64,000 nucleotides of DNA, taken from NCBI GenBank assembly GCA_002162095.1, contig CP021424.1:2108001-2172000 (forward strand), in the 5' to 3' direction. The notes under the pieces are model-generated. The model had not been told where the DNA came from. It worked only from the letters and a program-made list of their open reading frames with translations, and ran no database searches. The DNA is from Armatimonadetes bacterium Uphvl-Ar2 (GTDB lineage: Bacteria; Armatimonadota; Fimbriimonadia; Fimbriimonadales; Fimbriimonadaceae). Made by a program: the position numbers and the translations under genes. Shown piece after piece: positions 52,254-60,841 of this stretch (its first letter is position 1; every line of letters begins with the position of its first letter).

Positions 52254-54611
52254 CTATTGCCCGAGCGACGCCCGCACTTGCTCTTCGCTGGGTGCCTGCA
52301 GTTCGTCATTGACCAGATAGAACGTGGCGGCGCCGTGGCCACCCCACTGCCCTAAGCGGGCGGAGAGAATGTTCCAGCCCAGTTGGGTGATGCGGCGGCT
52401 CATGCGGAACGCCATCCCCCGGCCACGCGGGGCATGAATCTCCAGCACGCCCATCCCGGAAACCTGGTACGTCCATTCGTAGATCTCTTGCGGGCGCAAC
52501 GGGTCTTTGCCGCGCTGCTGCATCCAGGCTTCCAGGTCCTGCTGGCCGCCCAGAATCAGGTTCAAATCCTCTTCCAACCGTTGCTGGGCGCGGCGATTCA
52601 GCATGCGTCCGGCCTGGTTGATCTCGAAGGTGTCGATGATCATCGGCTGGTCGCCGGCCGTTGTGCAGGCGCGCAGACCATTAATGGCCAAATCGTTGGC
52701 GTAAATCACACCCAGGATGGACATCAGCAAACCCGGGGCATCGGGGCAAACCACGGTGAGGCGGGTGGAGTTGTACTCGCGGAGGTCTTCGAGGGCAACT
52801 TGGAGTTCGCCATCGCGGGCGCGTTCGCCCATTTCGTAGTGCTGGCGGATCACGTTCATCGGCGTCGCCAGCATGTAGCTGGCGGGCAGGGCATCGAGGA
52901 AGGCTTCCACTTCCGGCCCACTCTCGTTATCTCGGAACTGGCGCGCCAACTTACGCCGGACATGGGCCGTATCGGTAGGGGCGGTATCGCCAGCCGCGTC
53001 CAGCAGTGCCCGCGTTTGGTAATAGAGATGCTGGAGCATCGCCTCCTGGGTGGGGGTCCATATCTCCGGGTGGACGGCCGAAGTATCGGCGTAGGTGAGC
53101 AGGGCCAGTAGGGGCACGCGCTCCCACACTTGCACTTGCTCGGCGAACTCGCGCACGGTGTCGGGGTTCAGCACGTCTCTTAGCCGGATAAAGCGCGAGA
53201 GCAACTCGTGGTGGCGCACCAGCCAGGCCGTCATCTCGGCCACGTCGGGGGGTAGGCGCCAGCGGTCCGCCACCGCCCGGGCCATGCGCTCGCCTACTAC
53301 TTCGTGGGGTTCGCTCGGGTCTATCTTCCCGGCATCGTGCAGCAGCAAGGCGAGGTGCAGGGGTTCCTCGTCTTCGATCTCGGCCCGGACTTCGGCCAAG
53401 AATCCGGTCGGGGGCAGCTCGTCCAGGTGACGGATGGCCCGCAAGGTGTGTTCTAGCACCGTGTAGACGTGCGGCGCATCGTTCGGGATGAGATAGCGCA
53501 CCGCATCGAACTCAGGGAGCAATGCGCGCAAAACTCCGGCGTGGTCCAGCATCCGCAGGGTCTGTTCACCGCGCGAAATTGTGCGCAGAACATCTGAACC
53601 CAAGACATCCGGCGTCAGAGCTACCTCAATCGGTTCGACATCCAACCCCAGCGCCCCACCTATGGCGATCGCGGTCGCCGCCTCGCCCGCCGAAATCGGA
53701 GGATGCATGCGCACTTCGCCATTCAGGGCCACGCTGTGCGGGGTGAGAGGGAAGCGGTTCTGGCGGATGTAGCGGATGGCATCCTCGAAAGTGCGGTGGA
53801 GCTCGCTCATGGCTTCCAGTCGGCGAGAAGCCAGTTCCGCCATATCTACGCCGACCCGTTGGGCCATCTCCGCCTGCCGTTGGCGGGTGAGGGTCCCGGT
53901 GGTTCGCCCACTCAGGGCTTGCAATCGCAGCCGATGCAGCAAGACCAAGTCGTAGGCCGCTGGGGGCACCATCGTGCGCTCGCCCATCGCCATCCGCATC
54001 CAGTTGGCGGTTTGCCAGCAGCGCAGGCCGCCCGCGCCTTCCTTCAGGTCGGGTTCCACCACCAGGGGGCTGGCATGGGTGCGCTGCATCGCCTTCTCCC
54101 GCTCCTCCCGTTTGGCCAATAGGAATTCACCTACGTCCATTCGCCCCCAAAGACGGCCTAAGGTGCTTTCCCATTCCTTCACCGGCCCCGCTAAGTAGCG
54201 CCCGTCCATCAGGCTGCTCACCAGGCGCATGTCCACGCCGGGGAAGTCGGCCGCTGTTACATAGGTGTAGCCCACTCGCACCGCAAAGGTGGCCTGAATC
54301 TCGGTTTGCACCGACCGGAAGAACGCCCGCAAGAACGGGTCTTCATCGTTGCCCCGGGTCGGGATGACGGCGATATCGAGGTCACTCTCTGGCCCGGCTT
54401 CTTGCCGCCCGTAGCCCCCCGTGGCGACCAGAGTGAAGGGTGCGGACTCCCCGCGCGCGAGTTCCAGATGGCGGAGAATCTCCAGGAGCGCCCGGTCGTA
54501 CATGGCCGAGTGCTGCTGCGCCCATTGCCGACCCGACGCCGCCGACCATAACTGCTCGACTTGGTGCGCCTTTTCCTCGGTGAGTTGGGGGGAGAGGATC
54601 CGCTCGCTCAT
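52254..54611 (-). CDS. glnD: bifunctional PII uridylyltransferase/uridylyl-removing enzyme
   Basis: 785 aa. The nucleotidyltransferase motif GGYGRQEAGPESDLDIAV (about residues 66-83), KEGAGGLRCWQTANWM, the HD domain (VYTVLEHTLRAIRHLDEL and LHLALLLHDAGKIDPSEPHEVVG) and two C-terminal ACT domains (LTVVCPDAPGLLMSILGVIYANDLAING and a second at the end, LEIHAPRGRGMAFRMSRRITQLG) give the complete GlnD layout, which modifies PII according to glutamine. No glnB/glnK or glnA gene is visible. It follows the membrane gene with an ATGA overlap. Confidence 0.9.
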   Translation of the reverse strand: MSERILSPQLTEEKAHQVEQLWSAASGRQWAQQHSAMYDRALLEILRHLELARGESAPFTLVATGGYGRQEAGPESDLDIAVIPTRGNDEDPFLRAFFRSVQTEIQATFAVRVGYTYVTAADFPGVDMRLVSSLMDGRYLAGPVKEWESTLGRLWGRMDVGEFLLAKREEREKAMQRTHASPLVVEPDLKEGAGGLRCWQTANWMRMAMGERTMVPPAAYDLVLLHRLRLQALSGRTTGTLTRQRQAEMAQRVGVDMAELASRRLEAMSELHRTFEDAIRYIRQNRFPLTPHSVALNGEVRMHPPISAGEAATAIAIGGALGLDVEPIEVALTPDVLGSDVLRTISRGEQTLRMLDHAGVLRALLPEFDAVRYLIPNDAPHVYTVLEHTLRAIRHLDELPPTGFLAEVRAEIEDEEPLHLALLLHDAGKIDPSEPHEVVGERMARAVADRWRLPPDVAEMTAWLVRHHELLSRFIRLRDVLNPDTVREFAEQVQVWERVPLLALLTYADTSAVHPEIWTPTQEAMLQHLYYQTRALLDAAGDTAPTDTAHVRRKLARQFRDNESGPEVEAFLDALPASYMLATPMNVIRQHYEMGERARDGELQVALEDLREYNSTRLTVVCPDAPGLLMSILGVIYANDLAINGLRACTTAGDQPMIIDTFEINQAGRMLNRRAQQRLEEDLNLILGGQQDLEAWMQQRGKDPLRPQEIYEWTYQVSGMGVLEIHAPRGRGMAFRMSRRITQLGWNILSARLGQWGGHGAATFYLVNDELQAPSEEQVRASLGQ

Positions 54612-56008
54612 GGGGTTTGAGGTAAGGATACGACTTCTTGCCCCAGAGCGCGCTGACTTTCGTGCGCCACCCTCCGGTCCAGCGCCAGGCAGGCTGGCAG
54701 CGCAGCCACGGTAAGGGTAAGCCCCGCCAATGCGAAGGTCATACCGGCCTCGCGGGCAAGTTGGTCCACGGCCCACGGCAGCGGACGCCCCGTTGTAAAA
54801 CGGGCAATGAGGGCCAACGCCCACAGGATGGCGATGAAGAGTGCCGCCCACACGGCGGCTTGCCAGGGGCTAGGTGAGATCTCGTAGAGGCTCTCCGGGC
54901 TCATCAACTGCATCGCGGGCGCAAACGAGACGAACCACCACGCCAAGCTCATCAGGAGGGCCAGAGAGGCCCCGCGCACCCACCACTCCCATCCGGCTGG
55001 CAGTCGCTTCGGGCTCTCCTCAGGTTGCAGGGCCGGCAATATCCAACTGGCCATGCCCACCGAAGCAAAGACGAAGGCGGGCCATTCTAACTTCAATTGA
55101 CCGTACGCCCAACCGGCCGCGACGAAGCCGAGGGCGGAGACACCGAGGCGAAGGGGAAGCTCTTGCCGACCGAATCTTCGCATCAAGGTCAAAAGGGCAC
55201 AGACCGTGACGCTTGCCGCCGTCATCGCCAGCAAGGCCCCGGGCAACCCCGCCAACACGCCGGCCTCGGCGCGGTGGTACGGTGCCGGGCGGATTCCGCG
55301 AGCATTGGCCGCCATGATCCGCTGAGTGCGTGCATCGCCCGTTCCTTCGCCAATCCCGGACCGGATCAAAGCCCGCCCCACCATCGCCCCTTGGTAGGTC
55401 GAGGATTGGTCGCGGATCATCAAGCCGATTTCCACGGTGCTGGGCCGGGGCATGGTTTCGGCCAAGCCCTCCAGAGCGTACGTGGCCAACCAAGCGGATC
55501 GGTCGCCGCGCACCACGGTGGTGTGCCAGCTCCGAGGCATGCCCACGGCACCTTCCATGGCCTCGACCAGGGGCCAAATGCGTTCTCCTTGGTGGTCATC
55601 CCAGCGGGGTAGCTCACCGGCTCGCACCCAAGCGGTTTTGCTGGCGTCGTCATTGTCCAGGGCGGCCTGCGTGACGGCGATTGCTACCTGCCAATAGGCG
55701 TTCTCAGGGTCTTCTTCAGAGGCCTTCTGAAAGATTTCCGCATTCGTAATCAGGTCATCGGGGGTCAGCGAGGGACCATTGATGAGACGCTGCGCCAAGG
55801 CTTCCGCCCAGTTCCCAACTTCGGCCAGAGTGGTCGGCGGACCGAGCGTGGGTTGATTCTGCGGCCGCAAAAGGGAAGTGCGGGCAATCTGCGCATCGGG
55901 GGCATAGCCCACGCCATGCAGGAGCGCAAAGCGCAACACCGGCACGGCGGTGTAGGCGATTAGTGCGCCGAGGAGCCCACCGATGAGGACGCGCGCGGCG
56001 AGGCCCAC
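54608..56008 (-). CDS. multi-pass membrane protein of unknown function
   Basis: 466 aa from GTG 56008. A first membrane segment (LAARVLIGGLLGALIAYTAVPVLRFALL), then a soluble TPR-like stretch (ENAYWQVAIAVTQAALDN), then about six further hydrophobic segments in the last 250 residues. I recognise no family; it is between a sigma/putative anti-sigma pair and glnD. The start overlaps the preceding gene by 49 bases, and the frame upstream is not convincing coding sequence, so a GTG start is chosen over a longer reading. Confidence 0.5.
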   Translation of the reverse strand: MGLAARVLIGGLLGALIAYTAVPVLRFALLHGVGYAPDAQIARTSLLRPQNQPTLGPPTTLAEVGNWAEALAQRLINGPSLTPDDLITNAEIFQKASEEDPENAYWQVAIAVTQAALDNDDASKTAWVRAGELPRWDDHQGERIWPLVEAMEGAVGMPRSWHTTVVRGDRSAWLATYALEGLAETMPRPSTVEIGLMIRDQSSTYQGAMVGRALIRSGIGEGTGDARTQRIMAANARGIRPAPYHRAEAGVLAGLPGALLAMTAASVTVCALLTLMRRFGRQELPLRLGVSALGFVAAGWAYGQLKLEWPAFVFASVGMASWILPALQPEESPKRLPAGWEWWVRGASLALLMSLAWWFVSFAPAMQLMSPESLYEISPSPWQAAVWAALFIAILWALALIARFTTGRPLPWAVDQLAREAGMTFALAGLTLTVAALPACLALDRRVAHESQRALGQEVVSLPQTP

Positions 56009-56304
56009 TGCTGAGTTGGTTCCGAATCTTGCCCAAAGGCGGGAGCGGGACGATTCATGGCCGAGCCGGTGGGCGGCACGACTTGAGGCTGCGACCACAG
56101 CGTCTGGGCAAAGGCCAGCATGAGGGCGGCCACGGCACCGGCGGCAGCCAAAGTAGGCAACCAATGCTTGGGCGAACGCAAGCGGTGCCAAGTGCGCACG
56201 CGCATCACCGTCACGGTCTCCATCAGTTCGTCGCCTTCGTAATCGATGGCGGCCGAACGCAGAACCGACAGAGCGTCGGTCTCGGCCTGCTCCTTCGGGA
56301 TCAT
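55960..56304 (-). CDS. putative single-pass anti-sigma factor
   Basis: 114 aa. It overlaps the end of the ECF sigma gene by 4 bases (ATGA). A polar cytosolic N-terminus (about 55 residues, ETDALSVLRSAAIDYEGDELMETVTVMRVRTWHRL) leads to one membrane helix (WLPTLAAAGAVAALMLAFAQTL) and a Pro/Ser-rich outer tail. The layout fits anti-sigma factors coded directly after ECF sigma genes, but no zinc-binding HxxxCxxC motif is present. Function is inferred from position and topology. Confidence 0.5.
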   Translation of the reverse strand: MIPKEQAETDALSVLRSAAIDYEGDELMETVTVMRVRTWHRLRSPKHWLPTLAAAGAVAALMLAFAQTLWSQPQVVPPTGSAMNRPAPAFGQDSEPTQQWASPRASSSVGSSAH

Positions 56305-56867
56305 TCTCCCTCCGTCGCGGCGCTCCATAGTTCGCGAAAACGCTCGCGCGCGGCATGCAGGCGGCTACGGACGGTTCCAATGGGCACATCCATAGTTTCG
56401 GCAATTTCTTCGTAGCTCAGTTGCTCCATTTCGCGGAGAACGAGCGTGAGGCGCAAATCCGGAGTCAGGTGCTGCAGGAGCTTGCTGACCAACACCTTGG
56501 TTTCCACCGAGCTCCCCTCGGCATTCACGGCGCGGTCCACCAGGCCCGGCTCGGGGCGGCGGGAGCGCAGGCGATCCATGCACAGCCGCACGCAAATGCG
56601 ATAGAGGTAACCGGAGAACGCACGATCTTCGCGGAGGCGGGGAAGCTCGCGGAACGCCTTGAGGAAGGTGTCTTGAACCACATCTTCCGCTTCGTGGGCG
56701 TCGCGCAGAGAGTTGGCGGCAATCCGGACGAGTCGCTTGCGGTGTCGACCGATCAGGATGCGCATAGCCGCATCATCGCCCTCCCGACAGCGCGAAACGT
56801 AGTAGGCGTCCTCGCCAAACGTGTCGGTTGCGCCGGTGGCAATTGTGTTCGTGCGTACCCAGGCCAT
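56301..56867 (-). CDS. ECF-type RNA polymerase sigma factor
   Basis: 188 aa. Region 2 is marked by LIGRHRKRLVRIAANSLRDAHEAEDVVQDTFLKAFRELPRLREDRAFSGYLYRICVRLCMDRLRSRRP and region 4 by TPDLRLTLVLREMEQLSYEEIAETMDVPIGTVRSRLHAARERFRELW, separated by a short linker, with no region 1 or 3. I chose ATG 56867, with GGAA upstream; a longer reading lacks homology. It is followed by a putative anti-sigma partner and is divergent from the LptD-like gene, which it may control. Confidence 0.9.
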   Translation of the reverse strand: MAWVRTNTIATGATDTFGEDAYYVSRCREGDDAAMRILIGRHRKRLVRIAANSLRDAHEAEDVVQDTFLKAFRELPRLREDRAFSGYLYRICVRLCMDRLRSRRPEPGLVDRAVNAEGSSVETKVLVSKLLQHLTPDLRLTLVLREMEQLSYEEIAETMDVPIGTVRSRLHAARERFRELWSAATEGE

Positions 56868-56967
56868 GATCGGTTCTTCCGTTGGACGACCCCACCGCGG
56901 GGAAAGTTCATGTGACTTATGAGATTTCGCATCCGCGAATCCCCGGGTCACTTGAATCGTCCAGAAG

Positions 56968-56973
56968 TACACT
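56968..56973 (+). promoter_or_regulatory. -10-like hexamer TACACT upstream of the lptD-like gene
   Basis: TACACT ends 16 bases before the ATG at 56990, implying a short leader of about nine bases, unlike the 6-base spacing of most other starts. Confidence 0.4.
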
Positions 56974-56989
56974 ACCCCACCGCACCCTC

Positions 56990-58515
56990 ATGTTCTCAAT
57001 GGATGCGCCCGCGCCCGAGGCTCAAAATCCCCCGCCCATCTCCATTCCGGTTCCGCAGGAATGGCGACAGGGCGAGGTGCGCGTGCAGTACCAGAGCGTA
57101 GAAACCGAGTTTGTGCGGGGTGCCAGCGGCACCCGGATGCGGCTGCGGTTTGAGGGCGATGTCGTCGTCAGCTGGCAGCAAAGCGAACTGCGCGCCAACA
57201 CGGTGGTGTACGACGAACTCTCCGGCGAACTCTCGGCGCAAGGCGAGGTCCGCCTGAGCGACCCGGATGGTCGTATTGAAGCCGAAGCCCTGCAGTGGAA
57301 CACCATTACCCGGACGGGACGAGCGGAGGATGCCCTGCTGCAAGTGCAGTCCACCACGCTTCAGGCGAAGGTTCTGGAAGCCGAAGCCGGCCACTACCGG
57401 GCGCAAGGCGTGACGTTTTGGTTAGCCCGCGAAGGGCGCCCGCCGGTGTACGTCACCGCCAACCGGGTGAGCATCAACGATGGCCGCACCGCCCGGGTCT
57501 CCGGGATGACCCTGCATCTGTACGGCATCAACCTCGGGCCGTGGCCATCGTGGTCGTTCCGCCTCGACCGGCGCACCGAAGGCCTGCGCTTGCCCCGCAT
57601 CGTGCCGACCAACGAGGGGCTGGGCTACGCCTGGGGCAGCGACTACTCTTTCAGCGACCAACTGCTCTTGGATGGTTCGATTGAAGCTTTGCTTGGCGAG
57701 CCGATTCGCTCTGGGCTTCGCCTCACCTATTCGCTCGATAAGGAAACGGCCAACGTGCGCCAACTCCCCACCGAAGACCTCGGGGAGCGCGTGGCGAACG
57801 GCTGGTTCAACTCGGTCGACATCAAGACTTCGGAGCACGAGCGCGGGGAAGTCAGCGCCAATCGCAACCTCCTCAGCGCGGCCATCTACGGCAATCGCCG
57901 CACGTTCGGCCGGGAGAACAACGAAGACCGCGTGAACCAGTGGTTCAAATTGGATTACACGCGCAGTGAAGACGTGCAGGGCTGGGGAATCAACCTCAGC
58001 ACCAGCTATCAGCGCACCCAGCCGGCCCCCGGCGAGGCTGCCGTGGATCGCCTCCTCAGCCAGGCCACCATCCTCGCTCCCACCTATGACTTTGGAGGGG
58101 GTGGAAGAGCCACATTCGCGGCGATCTCTTTAGCACCGTGGGAGGCAGCCCCTTTGGGTTTGCGCGCGGTGAGTTCGGCACGTACCGCACGTTTGGCGGC
58201 GGGCTCACGGCCGGGGTTGCCGTGGCGCTGAGCTCCGAATTTGGTAAACCGGATTTCGACTTCGACCGACTTCACAGCCGGGGCGGCCTGTTGGTTCGCT
58301 TCGACTACGAGCGCGGCCCTTACACCGGGCGCTATCTGGCTAAATGGGATGACGGGCGTGGCGGGTGGTACGACCAGGAATACGAAATGGCCCTGGTCGC
58401 CGACGTGTTCGAGCCTTTCGTTCTCTATCGCCGGTTCCCAGGGGAATTTCGGATTGGGGTGCGACTCCGGATGGATGCGTTCCGCAATACCGTCCGTCGC
58501 CGGGTCGAAGAGTAG
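56990..58515 (+). CDS. OstA/LptD-like outer-membrane protein, frame broken by one base
   Basis: 508 aa once a base is added to the G run at 58097-58101 (reading YDFGGGWKSHIRGDLFSTVGGSPF...). The first part has the LptA/OstA beta-jellyroll pattern RMRLRFEGDVVVSWQQSELRANTVVYDELSGELSAQGEVRLSDPDGRIEAEALQWN; the rest is alternating beta-barrel strands. It is shorter than E. coli LptD (about 780). No cleavable signal peptide is visible. It may insert lipid A glycolipids or similar molecules at the cell surface. Start ATG 56990 or 56999. Confidence 0.6.
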
Positions 58516-58520
58516 CCGCG

Positions 58521-58730
58521 CTAAGCGGCGCGGGCCTGTTGGGTGGCGGTCACGCTGGTAATCCAGTCGAGCCGGAAGTCACCCACGTCGGTAATCAAAC
58601 ACGGACCCTTGAGGGGAAGGAAGTTGACATCAAAGACTTCGGCGACCACCGAGGACGAGTCGCCCTTTCGGTCGCGGTAACTGAGTTCAACGAACTGTCC
58701 GACAAATGCGCGTGCGTCACTGCTGAGCAT
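58521..58730 (-). CDS. small beta-rich protein, WYL-like fold possible
   Basis: 69 aa from ATG 58730, with AGGG about 7 bases upstream. The sequence VGQFVELSYRDRKGDSSS then VAEVFDVNFLPLKGPCLITDVGDFRLDWITSV resembles the SH3-like WYL core (Y-R-x-R-x-G ... G-x-F-R-L-D-x-I). It stands alone without the helix-turn-helix usually attached to WYL domains. It sits convergent to the LptD-like gene, sharing a hairpin region at 58515-58529. Function unknown. Confidence 0.45.
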   Translation of the reverse strand: MLSSDARAFVGQFVELSYRDRKGDSSSVVAEVFDVNFLPLKGPCLITDVGDFRLDWITSVTATQQARAA

Positions 58731-58856
58731 GATTTGACCCTCACAACCGCCCGAGCCGCTGACCCGAGCCGTTGTATCTTTGACTTTCCACAGTTTCTGG
58801 AGCCCGGTACCCGCCCTCCTACCAGTCTCTCGGACTTTTCGGGGTCGCCGGACCAG

Positions 58857-58862
58857 TAATAT
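58857..58862 (+). promoter_or_regulatory. -10-like hexamer TAATAT upstream of the debranching gene
   Basis: TAATAT ends 10 bases before the ATG at 58873. It is the closest match to a consensus -10 in this window. Confidence 0.5.
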
Positions 58863-58872
58863 CAAGGGGGCC

Positions 58873-60773
58873 ATGCGATATCAACTCGATGAGACGACGC
58901 TGCGGGACGACCGCCAGGCATCTCTTCTGGAGTGGATGCTGCCGACCGGCACGGGCGGCTACGCCATGGGCACGGCCATGACCACCAATACCCGGCGTTA
59001 CCACGGGCACCTGGTGGTGGCGCGCCCGGCCCCGGTCAATCGCATTGTGCTGCTGAGCGCGATTGAAGCGTTTGTCACCATCGAATCCGAGAGCTACGGC
59101 CTGAGCTCCAACCAATACGTGGGCACCATTCACCCCGAAGGCTATAAGCACCTCAAGTCGTTCCGGGTCGGCAACTTTGTGGAGTGGGAGTGGGAGATTC
59201 GGGGCACCGCATCGCGAAGCGCCTCATTACTCACACCGGCCAGGATGCGGTCACGATCAGCTACATCAACCGCTCGGATTCCGCGGTGAGCCTGCTTTTG
59301 CGGCCGCTGGCGTGCCACAAGGGTTACCACGAGAACTTCCGGGTACAGGATTTCTATCCCGAGTTCATCGTCTTCCCGGACGACCGGACGCTCATCACGC
59401 ACAAGGGGCTGACGCTGTATCTCGACCACCCGGGCGCGGCGCGCACCCCGGCCACGGGTTGGTACTACCGGTTTGAACGCCGACGCGAAGCGGAACGCGG
59501 CCTCGACCCGATTGAAGACCTCTTCTGCCCCTGCGAGCTCCGCTACCTGTTGGCTCCGGGCGAGGAAATCATCCTGGTCGCCAGCGCGGATGACAACACC
59601 GTGCCGGCCGCCTTCCCCGATGCCCCCGCCCCGGCCACCTTGGCGGATGCTCTTCGCCGCTCGGCCGTGGACTTCTTGGTGCAAGTGCCCGAGCGCACAA
59701 CCATTCTCGCGGGCTACCCGTGGTTTGCCGATTGGGGCCGCGACACCATGATCGCCTTGCCCGGGGTTTGCCTCCACACGGGCCACGTGGAGGCGGCGCG
59801 GGAGATTTTGAGATCGTATGCCACTCGCATGCACCAGGGGCTTCTGCCCAATCGGTTTGTGGAAGATGGCGAGCAGCCGGAATACAACACGGTGGACGCC
59901 ACGCTGTGGTTCGCCAATGCGATCTACAAGACCTTGGTGCACGAGTGGGATGCGCAGTTCGCCCGGGAAGCTTTGGATTGGCTGGCCGAGAGCATGGAGT
60001 GGCACCAAAAGGGCACGCTCTACGGCATTAAGGTGGACCCGGCGGATGGGCTTTTGCGGCAAGGCGCTCCGGGCACTCAGCTCACCTGGATGGACGCTAA
60101 AGTGGGCGACTGGGTGGTGACGCCTCGCCACGGTAAGCCGATTGAAATCAACGGTCTTTGGATCAACTTCCTACGGGTGGGCGAATGGATTGCCAAGCAC
60201 CTAGACCAAGATGCCACCGCCTTTATCGTGGCGGCCGAGCTGGCCGAATCGAACTTCGAGCGCAAGTTCTGGCATCCGGTGCAAGGGCACTATCTCGATA
60301 CTGCCGATCCCAACGACGCCAGTCTGCGCCCCAATCAGCTGATTGCGATGGGGTTGCCTTTCTCACCCCTATCGGGCAAGAACGCCGAGGCTTCCCTGCG
60401 CAAGTGCGTGGTTAAGCTTCTCACCCGGCACGGGGTGCGCACACTGGGGCCGGATGAGCCGGGCTATACCGGCCGGTACGTGGGTCCGCTCGCCGAGCGA
60501 GATGCCGCCTATCACCAGGGCACCGCGTGGCCGTGGCTGCTGGGGCCGCTGGTCACGGCGTGGGTGCGCCTGACAGGAGACAAAGCCCGGGCGCGGGAGA
60601 TATTGGCCGATGCCGCCGTGTGGCTCAGCGAATACGGATTTGGAGGCATCGCCGAGGTTTACGACGGCGACGAGCCGCAGTTCCCGGGCGGGTGCCCGTG
60701 GCAGGCCTGGAGCGTGGCCGAAGTGCTCCGGGCTTGGGTGGAAGATTGCGATGGAGACGAGGTCCCCGAGTGA
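58873..60773 (+). CDS. glycogen debranching-type amylo-alpha-1,6-glucosidase, frame broken by one base
   Basis: 633 aa when one G is added to the run at 59201-59204 (reading WEIRGHRIAKRLITHTGQD...). The N-terminal domain begins LLEWMLPTGTGGYAMGTAM and TNTRRYHGHLVV; the C-terminal glycoside hydrolase part has GYPWFADWGRDTMIALPG (catalytic Asp region), EYNTVDATLWFANAIYK and GTAWPWLLGPLVTAW, as in bacterial GDE_C proteins. It would remove alpha-1,6 branches from glycogen in the cytosol. Glycogen synthase and phosphorylase are not nearby. Confidence 0.85.
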
Positions 60774-60841
60774 TGTGGCCGCGCATCGAATCATGGGGGT
60801 CCGGCGTCTGGAAAATCCCCGGTTGTCGCTCTTAAGCCCCC

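Noticed and set aside
55960-56060. Another single-base frame break joining the putative anti-sigma gene to the membrane gene
   Set aside because: There is no G or C run of four or more here, both frames look like coding sequence in their own part, and a GTG start with overlap is a simpler reading.
56990-58515. Assigning lptD as the gene symbol
   Set aside because: The OstA-like first part is convincing but the protein is short and lacks a visible signal peptide, so only LptD-like is claimed.
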